NCBI RefSeq assembly: GCF_900217905.1
Contig: NZ_OBMO01000027.1
Span: forward strand, 1-50,189
Direction of reading: 5' to 3'
Origin: Alloalcanivorax xenomutans
GTDB taxonomy: Bacteria > Pseudomonadota > Gammaproteobacteria > Pseudomonadales > Alcanivoracaceae
Length of the DNA: 50,189 nt
Every line of letters begins with the position of its first letter. The first letter of the stretch is position 1. The notes beneath the pieces were generated by a model that worked only from the letters and a program-made list of their open reading frames with translations, had not been told where the DNA came from and did no database searches. The position numbers and the translations under genes were made by a program. Shown in pieces: positions 41,079 through 50,125 of this stretch.

Positions 41079-42366
41079 GGCGGCACTCCAGTCGTTCGCT
41101 GTGAATGTAGGTGCCCTCGGGCAGCACCACCTTACAGGGCAGCTTCGCCTGCGCCAGGAACCGGTTTCGCTCCCGGGTTTGACGCTCGAAGCCGCCAGGC
41201 GGCAGCATCAGGCCCAACGAGCAGATTTCCTCCGGCGGACCGGCCATGTCCAGGCGGATCGGTTCGCCGCGCCACTGCCGGGCCAGGTCGTAGAGCGTCT
41301 CCAGAGCGCTGTCGTGGCTCACCATCCAGGGCATCACGTACAGTGCCTGACACAGGGCGTTGGTGTCCCGCCTTGGCGCCAATATGGCGGTGAACATGGG
41401 CACGATCGGCGGCAGGGGCAGGGTCTTCTCACTGAACTCGAACTGCTCATAGACCTTCCGAACGGCCTTGCTCTGTCGTTTGAAACGTTCTTCCCGGGGC
41501 AGCTTGTCCATCTCGGCGCCCAGCATTCTTTGCTGGTGGTTGAAAACTCCGGCACCGGTGGCCCGGCGCAGCAGGGTAATTACGTGCTCAGAAGGTTCCG
41601 GATCGGTGTAGAAGCGGGCCAGCGCCACGCAATCCCGAGGGTCTTCCGCCTGGCTGGGCAAATTGGGCAGATTGACACTGATAATGCGCCGGGACACATC
41701 GGTGGCGCCTTTTGGTGTCGTCGCCCAGAGCCGGGATAGAAACAACTGCAGCACGGCGCTGTCCGCTGGCACCGCGAGCCCTTGCTTCTTGAGAAAACCC
41801 GCGTAGTCCGCGTCGCAGTGGAGATTGGCCGCGGTGTAGTCGAATGCCCGGTAGCCGCCGGTCTCGCGCAGGTGGGAGACGGACATCGGATCTTCCCCGC
41901 GCCAGCCAAAACCGGTGTCTTCACGTGGTGTCTCCACCGGTACAAGGTCGGTCAGGCCCAGTTTGAACAGGGCATAGCGTTGATACCATTGGGCGTCGCC
42001 GGGCTGCAGCCAAGCTTGGACGTGTGGCCGGCTGCCGAGCACCAGAGCGATGTCCGCCAAGGTGAGCGGGGCCGGGGAGGCCGGATCGGTGTGCAGCAGT
42101 TTCGCCAACGCCCCGCGCAGTGGCTCGCCCACATCGGTCAGTTGCAGCGCGAGCCGGCCTTTCTCGGCGTGGTGTTGATCAAGCAAGGCCCTGGCCCCGT
42201 CGGCATCGCCCCTCACCAGAGCGCCTTCCAGCCCGTCCAATTGCGCCATCAATTGATGGCGGAAGCGCAGACATTCCTCGATTCCGCCGGTGCGCGACTC
42301 GGTCAGGGCCTCGGGCGTGCGCCAGCGATAACGCTGCTGGAAACGAAACAGGCCCCGGGCTTCCAC
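41068..42366 (-). CDS. Uncharacterised 432-residue protein, second gene of an unknown operon
   Basis: This soluble-looking protein has no signal peptide or membrane segment. The first 100 residues are helical and charged, the middle contains motifs such as GGYRAFDYTAANLHCDADYAGFL and TDVSRRIISVNLPNLP, and the end is CKVVLPEGTYIHSERLECRHEQ. I recognise no domain. The start is a GTG at 42366, six bases after the previous stop; no ATG lies near. It could be a cytoplasmic partner of the two membrane proteins encoded on either side. Confidence 0.7.
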   Translation of the reverse strand: MEARGLFRFQQRYRWRTPEALTESRTGGIEECLRFRHQLMAQLDGLEGALVRGDADGARALLDQHHAEKGRLALQLTDVGEPLRGALAKLLHTDPASPAPLTLADIALVLGSRPHVQAWLQPGDAQWYQRYALFKLGLTDLVPVETPREDTGFGWRGEDPMSVSHLRETGGYRAFDYTAANLHCDADYAGFLKKQGLAVPADSAVLQLFLSRLWATTPKGATDVSRRIISVNLPNLPSQAEDPRDCVALARFYTDPEPSEHVITLLRRATGAGVFNHQQRMLGAEMDKLPREERFKRQSKAVRKVYEQFEFSEKTLPLPPIVPMFTAILAPRRDTNALCQALYVMPWMVSHDSALETLYDLARQWRGEPIRLDMAGPPEEICSLGLMLPPGGFERQTRERNRFLAQAKLPCKVVLPEGTYIHSERLECRHEQ

Positions 42367-42372
42367 CCGCTC

Positions 42373-42786
42373 TTAAATACAGGCCGTGGGGCCGGGAGCA
42401 GGCTCATTGAAGTTCACCAGCTCGGTGGTCATGGACTGACGCCGCCAGCCTTCACCCGCCAGTTCCGGCAGAGAGCGGAGCGATACGGTGATCCCTTCGC
42501 CGCTCCAGTCCAGCTGTACCAGTCTTATCGGCGAGGCGGCGAGCATCAGCAGGGCAGCCCCGCCCAGTACCAACAGCAGGCCGAGCAGACGGCGGCGCCA
42601 TAGCAGCGTCAGCGCCAGGACCAGGAGAACGGCGGCAAAAAAGAGATCAACGCCGGCCTGGGCATAGCGGTCCAGGAAAAGCGGGGAGGCGGTCCTGGCG
42701 GTGGTCCAGGCCAGTCCCGCCAGGATGGCGGCCACGACCAGACACAGCAGGGCGGTGATGCGGGACCAGATGGGGGTGATGCGCAT
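42373..42786 (-). CDS. Uncharacterised small membrane protein, first gene of an unknown operon
   Basis: The 137-residue protein has three hydrophobic segments (about 11-28, 45-62 and 66-84) and a C-terminal soluble part (SLRSLPELAGEGWRRQSMTTELVNFNEP...). The ATG at 42786 has GAGGAG upstream. It shares topology with the third gene of the operon (hydrophobic N-half, soluble C-half), but no residue-level similarity is obvious. The three genes appear to be a unit of unknown function. Confidence 0.7.
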   Translation of the reverse strand: MRITPIWSRITALLCLVVAAILAGLAWTTARTASPLFLDRYAQAGVDLFFAAVLLVLALTLLWRRRLLGLLLVLGGAALLMLAASPIRLVQLDWSGEGITVSLRSLPELAGEGWRRQSMTTELVNFNEPAPGPTACI

Positions 42787-42975
42787 GCGGGCTCCTCTCC
42801 CTCAGCCCCGGTGAATAAGAGCCCTTGAGCAGGCTTCAGGGCGGCGAGGCGAATGGTATTGAATGATGGTCGCACTGGCCACCCGCTGCTGTCCCGGAAA
42901 GGTAAAAAGAGCATGCTATGCTGCATGGCGATGTCGAGTACCTTACATTGCGTGAGAACGGATGTTGGAGGGACC

Positions 42976-43845
42976 ATGAGTATTCTGCAGCTTCCCCAGG
43001 CGGTGCCCACGGCGCTACTGATGGATTGGCACGCCACCCTGGTGGATACCCATGACGCCATGTATCACGCCATCGACGATGTGCTCCCCCGTCTGGAAGC
43101 ACTGGGCCTGCGTGACCGGCTGTTGACCACTGAGCAGTCCAAGACGCTGGAAGACGCCCGTTTGGTCAAGTACGTCCGTGACCACCATCGACTGCATCCG
43201 AAAATCACCGCCCAGCGCAAAATCTCGCGCACCGATATCTTCGAAGTCCTGTTCGGTTCGGATCAGGACGCCAAGGCCCGCATCCACGCGGCTTTCGACG
43301 ACTGCTACAAGAAGTACGTGGACGATGTTCATGCGTTGGAGGGGGATACCACCTCGCAACTGCGCCGGCTGCGGGAACTGGGCATCCCCATGGGCATCAT
43401 CAGCAACCGTAAAAGGGACTATCTGGAGCACGAATTGAGCCGGTTGGAGGAGGGGGCCTGGATCGAGCTGTTCGACGTGATCGTCTGCGGTGACGACGTG
43501 GCCCACCGCAAGCCCGCCCCGGATATGATTCTCGAAGCCCTACGACGGCTTGGGCAGGAGCCCGGCCCCACCTGCTGGTATCTGGGCGACAGCACCACCG
43601 ACGTGATCGCGGGCAAGGAAGCCGGCGTCACCGCCGTGTTCTACAACGGCGCCCAGTGGTCGCAGTCCTGGCTGGACAAGATCTTCCCCGGTTCGCCACG
43701 CCACCCCCACCGCCCGGATGCGGTGGTGACCCGTTTCGGGGAGCTGGTGCGGCTGGTGCGTGACATGGTGGCCAACGGCAAACGGGTCCAGCGGGCGGCG
43801 GAAGCGGCCTTCACTCCTCCTGAAGGCAGACTTAGGGAAAACTGA
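42976..43845 (+). CDS. HAD family hydrolase with altered motif I
   Basis: The 289-residue protein has the HAD nucleophile D17 in MDWHATLVD, but the usual second Asp (DxDxT) is His19. Motif II ISNRK (S143), motif III Lys179 in HRKPAPDM and motif IV GDSTTD (D205, D209) are present, with an alpha-helical cap between. The His change removes the usual general acid, as in some phosphonatases or inactive members. The ATG at 42976 has GGAGG upstream. It lies 125 bases before dctP on the same strand. Confidence 0.85.
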   Translation: MSILQLPQAVPTALLMDWHATLVDTHDAMYHAIDDVLPRLEALGLRDRLLTTEQSKTLEDARLVKYVRDHHRLHPKITAQRKISRTDIFEVLFGSDQDAKARIHAAFDDCYKKYVDDVHALEGDTTSQLRRLRELGIPMGIISNRKRDYLEHELSRLEEGAWIELFDVIVCGDDVAHRKPAPDMILEALRRLGQEPGPTCWYLGDSTTDVIAGKEAGVTAVFYNGAQWSQSWLDKIFPGSPRHPHRPDAVVTRFGELVRLVRDMVANGKRVQRAAEAAFTPPEGRLREN

Positions 43846-43970
43846 ATTGTCTCCATTGGCCCGGGCGGGCAGTGTGATAGAGCCGGCCCGACGGCACGGC
43901 CCGGTGATGACAACAACAATTCAGTGATTGGGGCTGTGGATGCGTGCTTGGGCCCCAGGAGAAGTACACT

Positions 43971-45080
43971 ATGACTCTGACTGCCCGTACGGCCGGTTTG
44001 GCCGCCTTCTGTCTGACGCTGTTCAGTGGTATCGCCAGCGCCGCCAATTTGTCTTACTCCTCTCCGTTTCCCAGCAACCACACCACCGTGGCCAAGGGCA
44101 TTGAGCCTTTCGCCAAAGCCGTGGAGGAGGCTTCCGGCGGTGAGGTCAAGCTGACCGTCTATTCCGGTGGCGTGATGGCCAAGGGGCCGGCGACGCTGTC
44201 CACTATTCAGCGTGGTATCGTCGACTCCGGCCTGGTGGTCCCGGCCTGGGTCACCAGCCAGATTCCGGCCACCGATACCATTGCCTCGCTGATGCTGGCG
44301 GTAAGCGACGCCCGTGTCGCCGCGGCCGCCGCCAACGAGTATTACCTGTTGAAATGCCCCGAGTGCATGGACGAACACCTCAAGCACAACGCCCGCCCGC
44401 TGGCGTACTATGGTTCCGCTCCGTACCACTTTGAATGTCGGCAACAGCTCGACGGCCTGGAAGATCTGGCCGGCAAGCGGGTGCGTGCCACCAGCACGCC
44501 ATTGGTGAACTGGGTGGAGCAATTCGGCGCCACCATCGTCGCGGTCCCCACCGAGGACATCTATCAGGCGCTGCAGCGTGGACAGGCGGACTGCAACGTC
44601 GGCCCGCTGGCCTACATGCACACGCTCAATCTGAAGGAAGTGGTGAAGTGGGTCAGTGATATGCCGTTCGGTTCCTATTACGGCGCCACCGTCCTGGAAG
44701 TGAACGACAAAACCTGGAAAAAACTTTCTGATGACGAGCGCGCGGTGATCTCGTCCCAGTTGGCGAAACTGGTTCGCGACGTCACCGAAGGCTACGAAGA
44801 TGATTCCGCCAAGGCGCGTTCCGAAGGCGAAGCCGCCGGCGTGGTATTCGCCAAGCCTTCCGAAACCGAGAGCAAGAAGCTGGCCGATCATGTCGATAGC
44901 GAATTCCGGCGGGTGCTGGCGCTGGCCAAGGAGCGTGGGGTTGGCGGTGATGACCCGGCCGCTTTTCTCCAGGGGTTCCTGGACACTCTGAGCAAATGGG
45001 AAAAACTCGTCGCCGACCTGGACGGTGACTACGATGCCTATCAGCAGGCACTGCAAGACGAAATTTTCTCCAAGCTGTAG
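43971..45080 (+). CDS. dctP: TRAP transporter substrate-binding protein DctP
   Basis: The 369-residue protein has a signal peptide (MTLTARTAGLAAFCLTLFSGIASA) and the DctP fold, including VVPAWVTSQIPATDTIASLML, LDGLEDLAGKRVRATSTPLVNWVEQFGATIV and ALQRGQADCNVG. The conserved Arg of the carboxylate-binding site (KRVRATS) is present. It delivers an organic acid or related solute to the DctQM permease encoded next. The substrate cannot be read from sequence. The ATG at 43971 with AGGAG starts the signal peptide. An intercistronic hairpin separates it from dctQ. Confidence 0.93.
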   Translation: MTLTARTAGLAAFCLTLFSGIASAANLSYSSPFPSNHTTVAKGIEPFAKAVEEASGGEVKLTVYSGGVMAKGPATLSTIQRGIVDSGLVVPAWVTSQIPATDTIASLMLAVSDARVAAAAANEYYLLKCPECMDEHLKHNARPLAYYGSAPYHFECRQQLDGLEDLAGKRVRATSTPLVNWVEQFGATIVAVPTEDIYQALQRGQADCNVGPLAYMHTLNLKEVVKWVSDMPFGSYYGATVLEVNDKTWKKLSDDERAVISSQLAKLVRDVTEGYEDDSAKARSEGEAAGVVFAKPSETESKKLADHVDSEFRRVLALAKERGVGGDDPAAFLQGFLDTLSKWEKLVADLDGDYDAYQQALQDEIFSKL

Positions 45081-45093
45081 CCGATAGAGCGAC

Positions 45094-45119
45094 GGGCGGC
45101 GCCTTCACCGGTGGCCGCC
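45094..45119 (+). promoter_or_regulatory. Intercistronic hairpin between dctP and dctQ
   Basis: GGCGGC (45095-45100) pairs with GCCGCC (45114-45119), followed by GTGTCCTCCCTTTT. Such a stem after a binding-protein gene often stabilises its mRNA or partly terminates, giving more DctP than DctQM. Confidence 0.5.
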
Positions 45120-45171
45120 GTGTCCTCCCTTTTCAAAACGCCCTTTCAAGCCTCTTTTTTAAGGAAATACA

Positions 45172-45729
45172 ATGAAGGCTCTCGACCGTCTGCTGATGCG
45201 GTTGGTGCAGGGGTTCGCCCTGATCGCCGCCTGCGCCATGCTGGTGATGATGGGCCAGGTGACGCTGGATGTGTTGTTGCGCTGGCTCGCCAACCACCCG
45301 ATCGATGGCACCCTGGAACTGGTCGCCAACTATTACATGGTGGCGTTGATTTTCCTGCCCCTGGGGCTGCTGACCTATACCCGTGATCACATCACCGTGG
45401 AGCTGTTTACCCGGCATATGGGCGAGCGCCCGCTAGCCGGGCTCGATCTGCTCGGTAACGTGGTGGCGTTGGTTTACGTCGGCGTCCTGATCTGGATGGG
45501 GGCGCTGGAAGCCTGGGATATGACCCTGATCGGTGAAACCTGGACCGCCGGTGTTGGCGAGATCGTGGTGTGGCCGGCCCGTTGGCTGGTACCCGCTGGC
45601 GGTCTGCTGATGGCGGCACTGTTCCTGCTGCACGCGGTGGATGACCTGATCATGCTCGTTGCCGGTCAACGCTCACTGGAGCCGATCAATCCGTTCTCCG
45701 CGTGGGACCAAGACGACACCGTGGCCTGA
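45172..45729 (+). CDS. dctQ: TRAP transporter small permease DctQ
   Basis: The 185-residue membrane protein has four helices and the DctQ pattern (MLVMMGQVTLDVLLRWLANHPIDGTLELVANYYMV, LTYTRDHITVELFTRHM). It forms the small subunit of the Na+-driven TRAP permease. The ATG at 45172 follows AAGGAAATACA. It lies 10 bases before dctM and is certainly cotranscribed with it. Confidence 0.93.
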   Translation: MKALDRLLMRLVQGFALIAACAMLVMMGQVTLDVLLRWLANHPIDGTLELVANYYMVALIFLPLGLLTYTRDHITVELFTRHMGERPLAGLDLLGNVVALVYVGVLIWMGALEAWDMTLIGETWTAGVGEIVVWPARWLVPAGGLLMAALFLLHAVDDLIMLVAGQRSLEPINPFSAWDQDDTVA

Positions 45730-45739
45730 GGAATTTGTC

Positions 45740-47047
45740 ATGACCGATATGATGATCGGCCTGAGCGGCGTCGGCATTCTGCTGCTGCTCATGGCTTTGC
45801 GTGTGCCCATTGCGGTGTCCCTGGGCGTGGTATCCCTGGGGGGAATCGTTGCCCTGAGGGGGGTCGATCCGGCGCTGGGCATGCTGCGTGCCATGCCCTA
45901 TGAATTCGGCGCCAGCTGGACCCTGTCGGCGGTGCCCATGTTTCTGCTGATGGGGGCGTTCGCTTACCATTCCGGCCTGACCCGGCTGCTTTACGACGCC
46001 GCCCGGCTCTGGCTGATGCGGGTGCCCGGCGGGCTCGCCCTGGCGACCAACTTCGGCTCCGCCGGTTTCGCCGCGGTATCCGGCTCCTCCATGGCCACCA
46101 CCGCCTCCATGGGGAGACTGGCGATTCCGGAGATGCTCCGCTATGGCTATGACCGAGGGCTCGCCACCGGCACCGTGGCCGCGTCCGGTACCCTTGGGGC
46201 GCTGATTCCGCCCTCGATCCTGTTCATCATCTATGGCTGGTACACCGAGCAATCGATCAGCAAGCTGTTCCTCGCCGGAGTGATTCCCGGTCTGCTCACC
46301 GCCGTTTTTTTCGCCTCCATGATCGTGATCCGCTGCTGGCTCAATCCGAAGTTGGCGCCGCAACGGCATGAGCAGGTGAGCTGGGCGGAACGCATGGCCA
46401 GTCTGCGCGCGGTATGGCCATTGCCGTTGTTGGTGCTGGGCGTGCTCGGCAGTATCTACGGCGGTGTCGCCAGCCCCACCGAAGCCGGGGCTCTCGGAGC
46501 CGCCATGACACTGGCCATTGCGCTGCTGCAACGGCGTTTGCCCTGGCGTGCCTTTTGCGCGTCGCTGGCGGAAGCTCTGCGTACCACCGCATCGATTTTC
46601 TTCATTGCCATTGGCGCGGTCATGCTGACCCGCTTCCTGGCCATGGCCGGCCTTTCCACCGGATTGGTGGAGCTGGTGACGTCCATGGATATGACCGTGG
46701 CCTGGGCCTTGCTGGCACTGGTGCTGGTTTACCTGGTACTGGGTATGTTCCTCGATCCGCTGGGGGTGATGCTGCTGACCCTGCCGGTGTTCTTGCCAGT
46801 ATTCCATGCCCTGAACATGGATCTGATCTGGATCGGCGTGCTGGTGGTGAAGCTGATCGAGGTCGGACTGCTGACGCCGCCGGTAGGCATGAACGTCTAC
46901 GTGGTGAAGAGCGTGGTGGGTGACCAGGTGGCTTTGGGCACCGTGTTCAAGGGCCTGCTCTGGTTCCTGCTGTGTGAAGCGCTGTTGCTGCTATTGCTGA
47001 GCAGCTTCCCGCAACTGGCGCTATGGTTGCCGAACCTGGTGAGCTAA
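45740..47047 (+). CDS. dctM: TRAP transporter large permease DctM
   Basis: The 435-residue membrane protein has about twelve helices and the DctM signatures: LSAVPMFLLMGAFAYHSGL, GFAAVSGSSMATTASMG, YDRGLATGTVAASGTLGALIPPSI and GLLTPPVGMNVYVVKSV. It is the Na+-coupled large subunit partnered with DctQ and fed by DctP. The ATG at 45740 has GAGGAA upstream. An in-frame start at 45659 would overlap dctQ. A REP-like repeat follows the stop. Confidence 0.95.
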   Translation: MTDMMIGLSGVGILLLLMALRVPIAVSLGVVSLGGIVALRGVDPALGMLRAMPYEFGASWTLSAVPMFLLMGAFAYHSGLTRLLYDAARLWLMRVPGGLALATNFGSAGFAAVSGSSMATTASMGRLAIPEMLRYGYDRGLATGTVAASGTLGALIPPSILFIIYGWYTEQSISKLFLAGVIPGLLTAVFFASMIVIRCWLNPKLAPQRHEQVSWAERMASLRAVWPLPLLVLGVLGSIYGGVASPTEAGALGAAMTLAIALLQRRLPWRAFCASLAEALRTTASIFFIAIGAVMLTRFLAMAGLSTGLVELVTSMDMTVAWALLALVLVYLVLGMFLDPLGVMLLTLPVFLPVFHALNMDLIWIGVLVVKLIEVGLLTPPVGMNVYVVKSVVGDQVALGTVFKGLLWFLLCEALLLLLLSSFPQLALWLPNLVS

Positions 47048-47070
47048 GGGACAAAGCTGGGATGATGATA

Positions 47071-47140
47071 TTCGCCTGCGGGGCAGGCTCCTACAAAAAG
47101 CGCCGACGAAGCCGCTGTGGGAGTCTGCCTTGCAGACGAA
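47071..47140. repeat. REP-like repeat cluster
   Basis: TTCGCCTGCGGGGCAGGCTCCTACA, GACGAAGCCGCTGTGGGAGTC and TGCCTTGCAGACGAAGG are three modules of the family, in the gap between dctM and the convergent lysR gene. Confidence 0.7.
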
Positions 47141-47174
47141 GGCCGGTGGCAAACACAAACAGGAACGCTGGGCG

Positions 47175-48095
47175 TCAACTGGCCGGCCCTGGCGTCGCCA
47201 ACAGATAATCCACCAACTCCCGGGCGAAGGTTGGTAGCGCTTCCAGTTCCCGCACACAGATTTTCATCTCCCGTTCGGCCCAGGCGTCGGACAGCTCGAT
47301 GACATGGATATCCATGGACTGGGCCAGCCGGCGCGCCGCGGAGCGGGGCAGCAGACCGATGCCGGCATTCGCTTCCACCATGCGGCACAGCGCGTCAAAA
47401 CTGGAAACCTGGACACGGATCTGGGTATCCAGGCCCAGCTCACTAGCCACCTGGGCCATGAAGGTGTGGATGGCGCTGCCGGAGTGCAGGGACACGAAGT
47501 CGTGGCCCAGCGCCTCCTTGAACGCCAGCCGCGCACGACTGGCCAGGGGATGGTTCAGGGCGGTGGCCAGCACCAGCCGGTCGCCGTGATAGGGAAGGGC
47601 TTGCAGGCCTTCGGTGGACACCGAGCCGGCGACGATGCCAATGTCGGTGGCGCCGTCCTGGACCGCCTTGACGATGTCGTGGCTGAGCCGCTCGCGCAGA
47701 TCCATATCCACCCGCGGATGGTCGGACAGGAACCGGCCCAGCGCGGCGGGCAGGAACTCGGTCATGGCAGTGGTGTTGGCAAACAGGCGCACCCGGCCTT
47801 TGACTCCCTGGCCGTACTCCGCCAGATCGCCGAGCAGGCGTTCGCTTTGCTGCAGAATGCGCAAGGCGTTGCGCAACATGGCCTGACCGGCGGGGGTGAG
47901 TGTCACGCCCTGGCTGGCGCGGTTGAGCAGACGGGTACCGATGGCATCTTCCAGATTCTTGATGCGCATGCTCGCCGCCGCCAGGGACAGGCAGGAGCGT
48001 TCGGCGCCACGGGTCAGGCTGTTGGCTTCGGCGATATTGATGAACAGGCGCAGGTCCACCAGGTCGAAGAACAGCCGCTGCGTGGAGTTGGCCAT
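47175..48095 (-). CDS. LysR family transcriptional regulator
   Basis: The 306-residue protein has the LysR DNA-binding domain (DLVDLRLFINIAEANSLTRGAERSCLSLAAASMRIKNLEDAIGTRLLNR) and a substrate-binding-fold effector domain with RVRLFANTTAMTEFLPAALG and DIGIVAGSVSTEGL, resembling the CysL-like/ModE-like subgroup. The ATG at 48095 is chosen; the longer frame runs into the SDR gene. It follows the SDR gene by one base on the same strand and may share its transcript. The TRAP genes next door are a possible target. Confidence 0.9.
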   Translation of the reverse strand: MANSTQRLFFDLVDLRLFINIAEANSLTRGAERSCLSLAAASMRIKNLEDAIGTRLLNRASQGVTLTPAGQAMLRNALRILQQSERLLGDLAEYGQGVKGRVRLFANTTAMTEFLPAALGRFLSDHPRVDMDLRERLSHDIVKAVQDGATDIGIVAGSVSTEGLQALPYHGDRLVLATALNHPLASRARLAFKEALGHDFVSLHSGSAIHTFMAQVASELGLDTQIRVQVSSFDALCRMVEANAGIGLLPRSAARRLAQSMDIHVIELSDAWAEREMKICVRELEALPTFARELVDYLLATPGPAS

Positions 48096-48096
48096 C

Positions 48097-48849
48097 TCAG
48101 CTGAGCAACTGGCCGCCGTCCACCGCCAGCGTCTGGCCGGTGATCCAGCGCGCCTGCGGGGAAGCCAGGAACAGCACCGGTTCGGCGATGTCATCCGGCG
48201 CGCCAAAGCGGCCGAACGGGATGCCGGCCAGGATATTTTGATACAGCGTTGGATTATCGCGGCGGGCGTCGTCCCAGACACCGCCGGGAAATTCCACTGA
48301 CCCTGGTGCCACCGCGTTGACGCGGATCCCGTCGCCGGCCAGCCGCAACGCCAGGCTGCTGGTGTAGTGACTCACCGCCGCCTTTACCGCGGCATAGGGG
48401 GCGGTGCGAACGGAGGGGTGGAATTGGGCGATGGAGGTCAGGTTGATGATCGACGCCCGGGAAGATTCCCGCAGATACGGCAGGCTAGCGTGACAGGCGC
48501 GCACCGTGCCCATCAGATCCACGTTCATGCTCATGCCCCAGCCGCTTTCGTCATCACCGCGTCCGAAGGCCGAAGCGCAGTTGACCAGTACGTCGAGCCC
48601 GCCGAGGGCTTGTGCCGCATCACGGATATAGCCGTCGATAGCGGTCTTATCACCCAGGTCGCAGGTGGCTACATGCAGTTCCCACCCCTTGGCGGCGGCG
48701 TCCTGGCGCAAGGCGTCCAGCGTCTCGGCGCCACGGGCGCAGACCGAGACCCGGGCGCCGGCCGCCGCGAACGCCAGGGCGATGGCGCGGCCGATGCCAC
48801 GGCTGCCGCCGGCCACCACCACGCGCGTGTCGTTGAAATCGAATCCCAT
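48097..48849 (-). CDS. SDR family oxidoreductase
   Basis: The 250-residue protein has the full classical SDR set: dinucleotide motif VAGGSRGIGRAI, NCAS (for NNAG), Ser in NLTSIAQFHPS, YxxxK in PYAAVKAAV and the C-terminal RWITGQTLAVDGGQLLS. It is a likely NAD(P)-dependent dehydrogenase or reductase of the FabG-like group. The substrate is unknown. The ATG at 48849 has GGGAGAGAC upstream. It leads a two-gene unit with lysR. Confidence 0.9.
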   Translation of the reverse strand: MGFDFNDTRVVVAGGSRGIGRAIALAFAAAGARVSVCARGAETLDALRQDAAAKGWELHVATCDLGDKTAIDGYIRDAAQALGGLDVLVNCASAFGRGDDESGWGMSMNVDLMGTVRACHASLPYLRESSRASIINLTSIAQFHPSVRTAPYAAVKAAVSHYTSSLALRLAGDGIRVNAVAPGSVEFPGGVWDDARRDNPTLYQNILAGIPFGRFGAPDDIAEPVLFLASPQARWITGQTLAVDGGQLLS

Positions 48850-49145
48850 CTGTCTCTCCCTTTGATGCCGGCCAAACCGGGCCGATCGAGGGGTTACTGT
48901 ACGCCGAAAGGGACGTCAGGACAGCCCCGTGGCAATACCGGCAGGTTGGTATGAATCGGCGTGGCTTCCGTGGCGCGGGTGTGCGGCAAGGCTCTTGAAA
49001 TTTTTCTTGTGGCCACCATCATCCCTCACCACTGAAGGTTCCGTTCGTGGATTTTCTCAGTCACTGAAAAGGTTATTGAACACCCAGGCAACAGGCGGAT
49101 CGTGCCGCCGCGCTGGAACTGATCGCAAATCTCGGAGGTGATTTG
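48850..49145. other. Intergenic region before ectD
   Basis: The 296-base gap lies between divergent SDR and ectD genes. I see no stem, riboswitch or reading frame worth naming. AT-rich segments near 48990-49080 may hold the ectD promoter. The only firm signal is the strong GGAGGTGA ribosome-binding site at 49135-49142. Confidence 0.4.
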
Positions 49146-50090
49146 ATGTCAGCACCGACGCTATCACGTCAGTCTTATCCCAGGTCTTTCCGGTCTGGAA
49201 ACGACCCCTATCCCACCCGCCTTGCGCGGACTCCGGACCTTCCCTGGCTGCAACGCCGTGAGGCAGTGGTCAAAGGCGACGCCGGACAGGGCCCGCTGTC
49301 CGCGGATCAACTGGAGCGGTTTGAACGTCAGGGCTTTCTGTTCGAACCCGGCTTTCTCAATGCCGGCGAGGTCGCGGCGCTGCGGCGGGAAATGTCATCG
49401 CTGATGAATACGCCGTCATTTCGAGGGCGCCCTTTCACCATCACGGAGCCGGACAGCCGTGAAATCCGTTCTCTGTTCGCGGTGCACTTCCTGTCCCGGC
49501 GTTTCCGCCAACTGGCGGAGGACCCGCGTTTGATCGGCCGGGCCCGCCAGATTCTGGGCGGTGAACCCTATGTGCATCAGTCCCGGATCAACTACAAACC
49601 CGGCTTCAAGGGCAAGGGGTTCAACTGGCATTCGGACTTCGAGACCTGGCACGCGGAGGATGGCATGCCGGCCATGCACGCGGTCAGCGCTTCCATCGTG
49701 CTCACCGACAATCACACTTTCAACGGCCCTCTGATGCTGATCCCGGGGTCGCACAAAGTGTTCGTGCCCTGTCTCGGTGAGACTCCGGAAAATCATCATG
49801 AACAGTCATTGCAACGGCAGGAGATCGGTGTTCCCGGCGAGGCGATCCTGGCGGAGTTGATCCGGCGGCACGGTATCGAGGCGCCCACCGGTGCCGCCGG
49901 TGGTCTGCTGCTGTTCGACTGCAACACGCTGCACGGCTCCAACGCCAATATGTCGCCGGACCCGCGCAGTAATGTGTTTTTCGTCTATAACCGCCGCGAT
50001 AACCGCTGCCAGGCACCGTTCGCCGCGCGCCGCCGGCGCCCGGAATTCCTGGCCCACGACCCGGACCGGGAGTGGACGCCGGACCTCTGA
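49146..50090 (+). CDS. ectD: Ectoine hydroxylase EctD
   Basis: The 314-residue protein is a non-haem Fe(II)/2-oxoglutarate dioxygenase of the EctD group. The iron ligands are H162 and D164 in FNWHSDFETWHAEDGMP and a distal H263 in CNTLHGSNANMSPDPRSNVFFVYN, with the 2-oxoglutarate Arg just after. It converts ectoine to 5-hydroxyectoine, a compatible solute protecting against salt and heat. The ATG at 49146 follows a near-perfect GGAGGTGA; a TTG one codon upstream is less likely. No ectABC genes lie alongside on the visible side, so ectoine synthesis must be encoded elsewhere or ectoine taken up. Confidence 0.93.
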   Translation: MSAPTLSRQSYPRSFRSGNDPYPTRLARTPDLPWLQRREAVVKGDAGQGPLSADQLERFERQGFLFEPGFLNAGEVAALRREMSSLMNTPSFRGRPFTITEPDSREIRSLFAVHFLSRRFRQLAEDPRLIGRARQILGGEPYVHQSRINYKPGFKGKGFNWHSDFETWHAEDGMPAMHAVSASIVLTDNHTFNGPLMLIPGSHKVFVPCLGETPENHHEQSLQRQEIGVPGEAILAELIRRHGIEAPTGAAGGLLLFDCNTLHGSNANMSPDPRSNVFFVYNRRDNRCQAPFAARRRRPEFLAHDPDREWTPDL

Positions 50091-50125
50091 TGCCGGACCC
50101 AAACGCAGAGGTAGCCACAAGGCCA

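Noticed and set aside
43641-45056. Minus-strand frame of about 470 codons opposite dctP
   Set aside because: Shadow of dctP; composition is that of antisense high-GC coding DNA.
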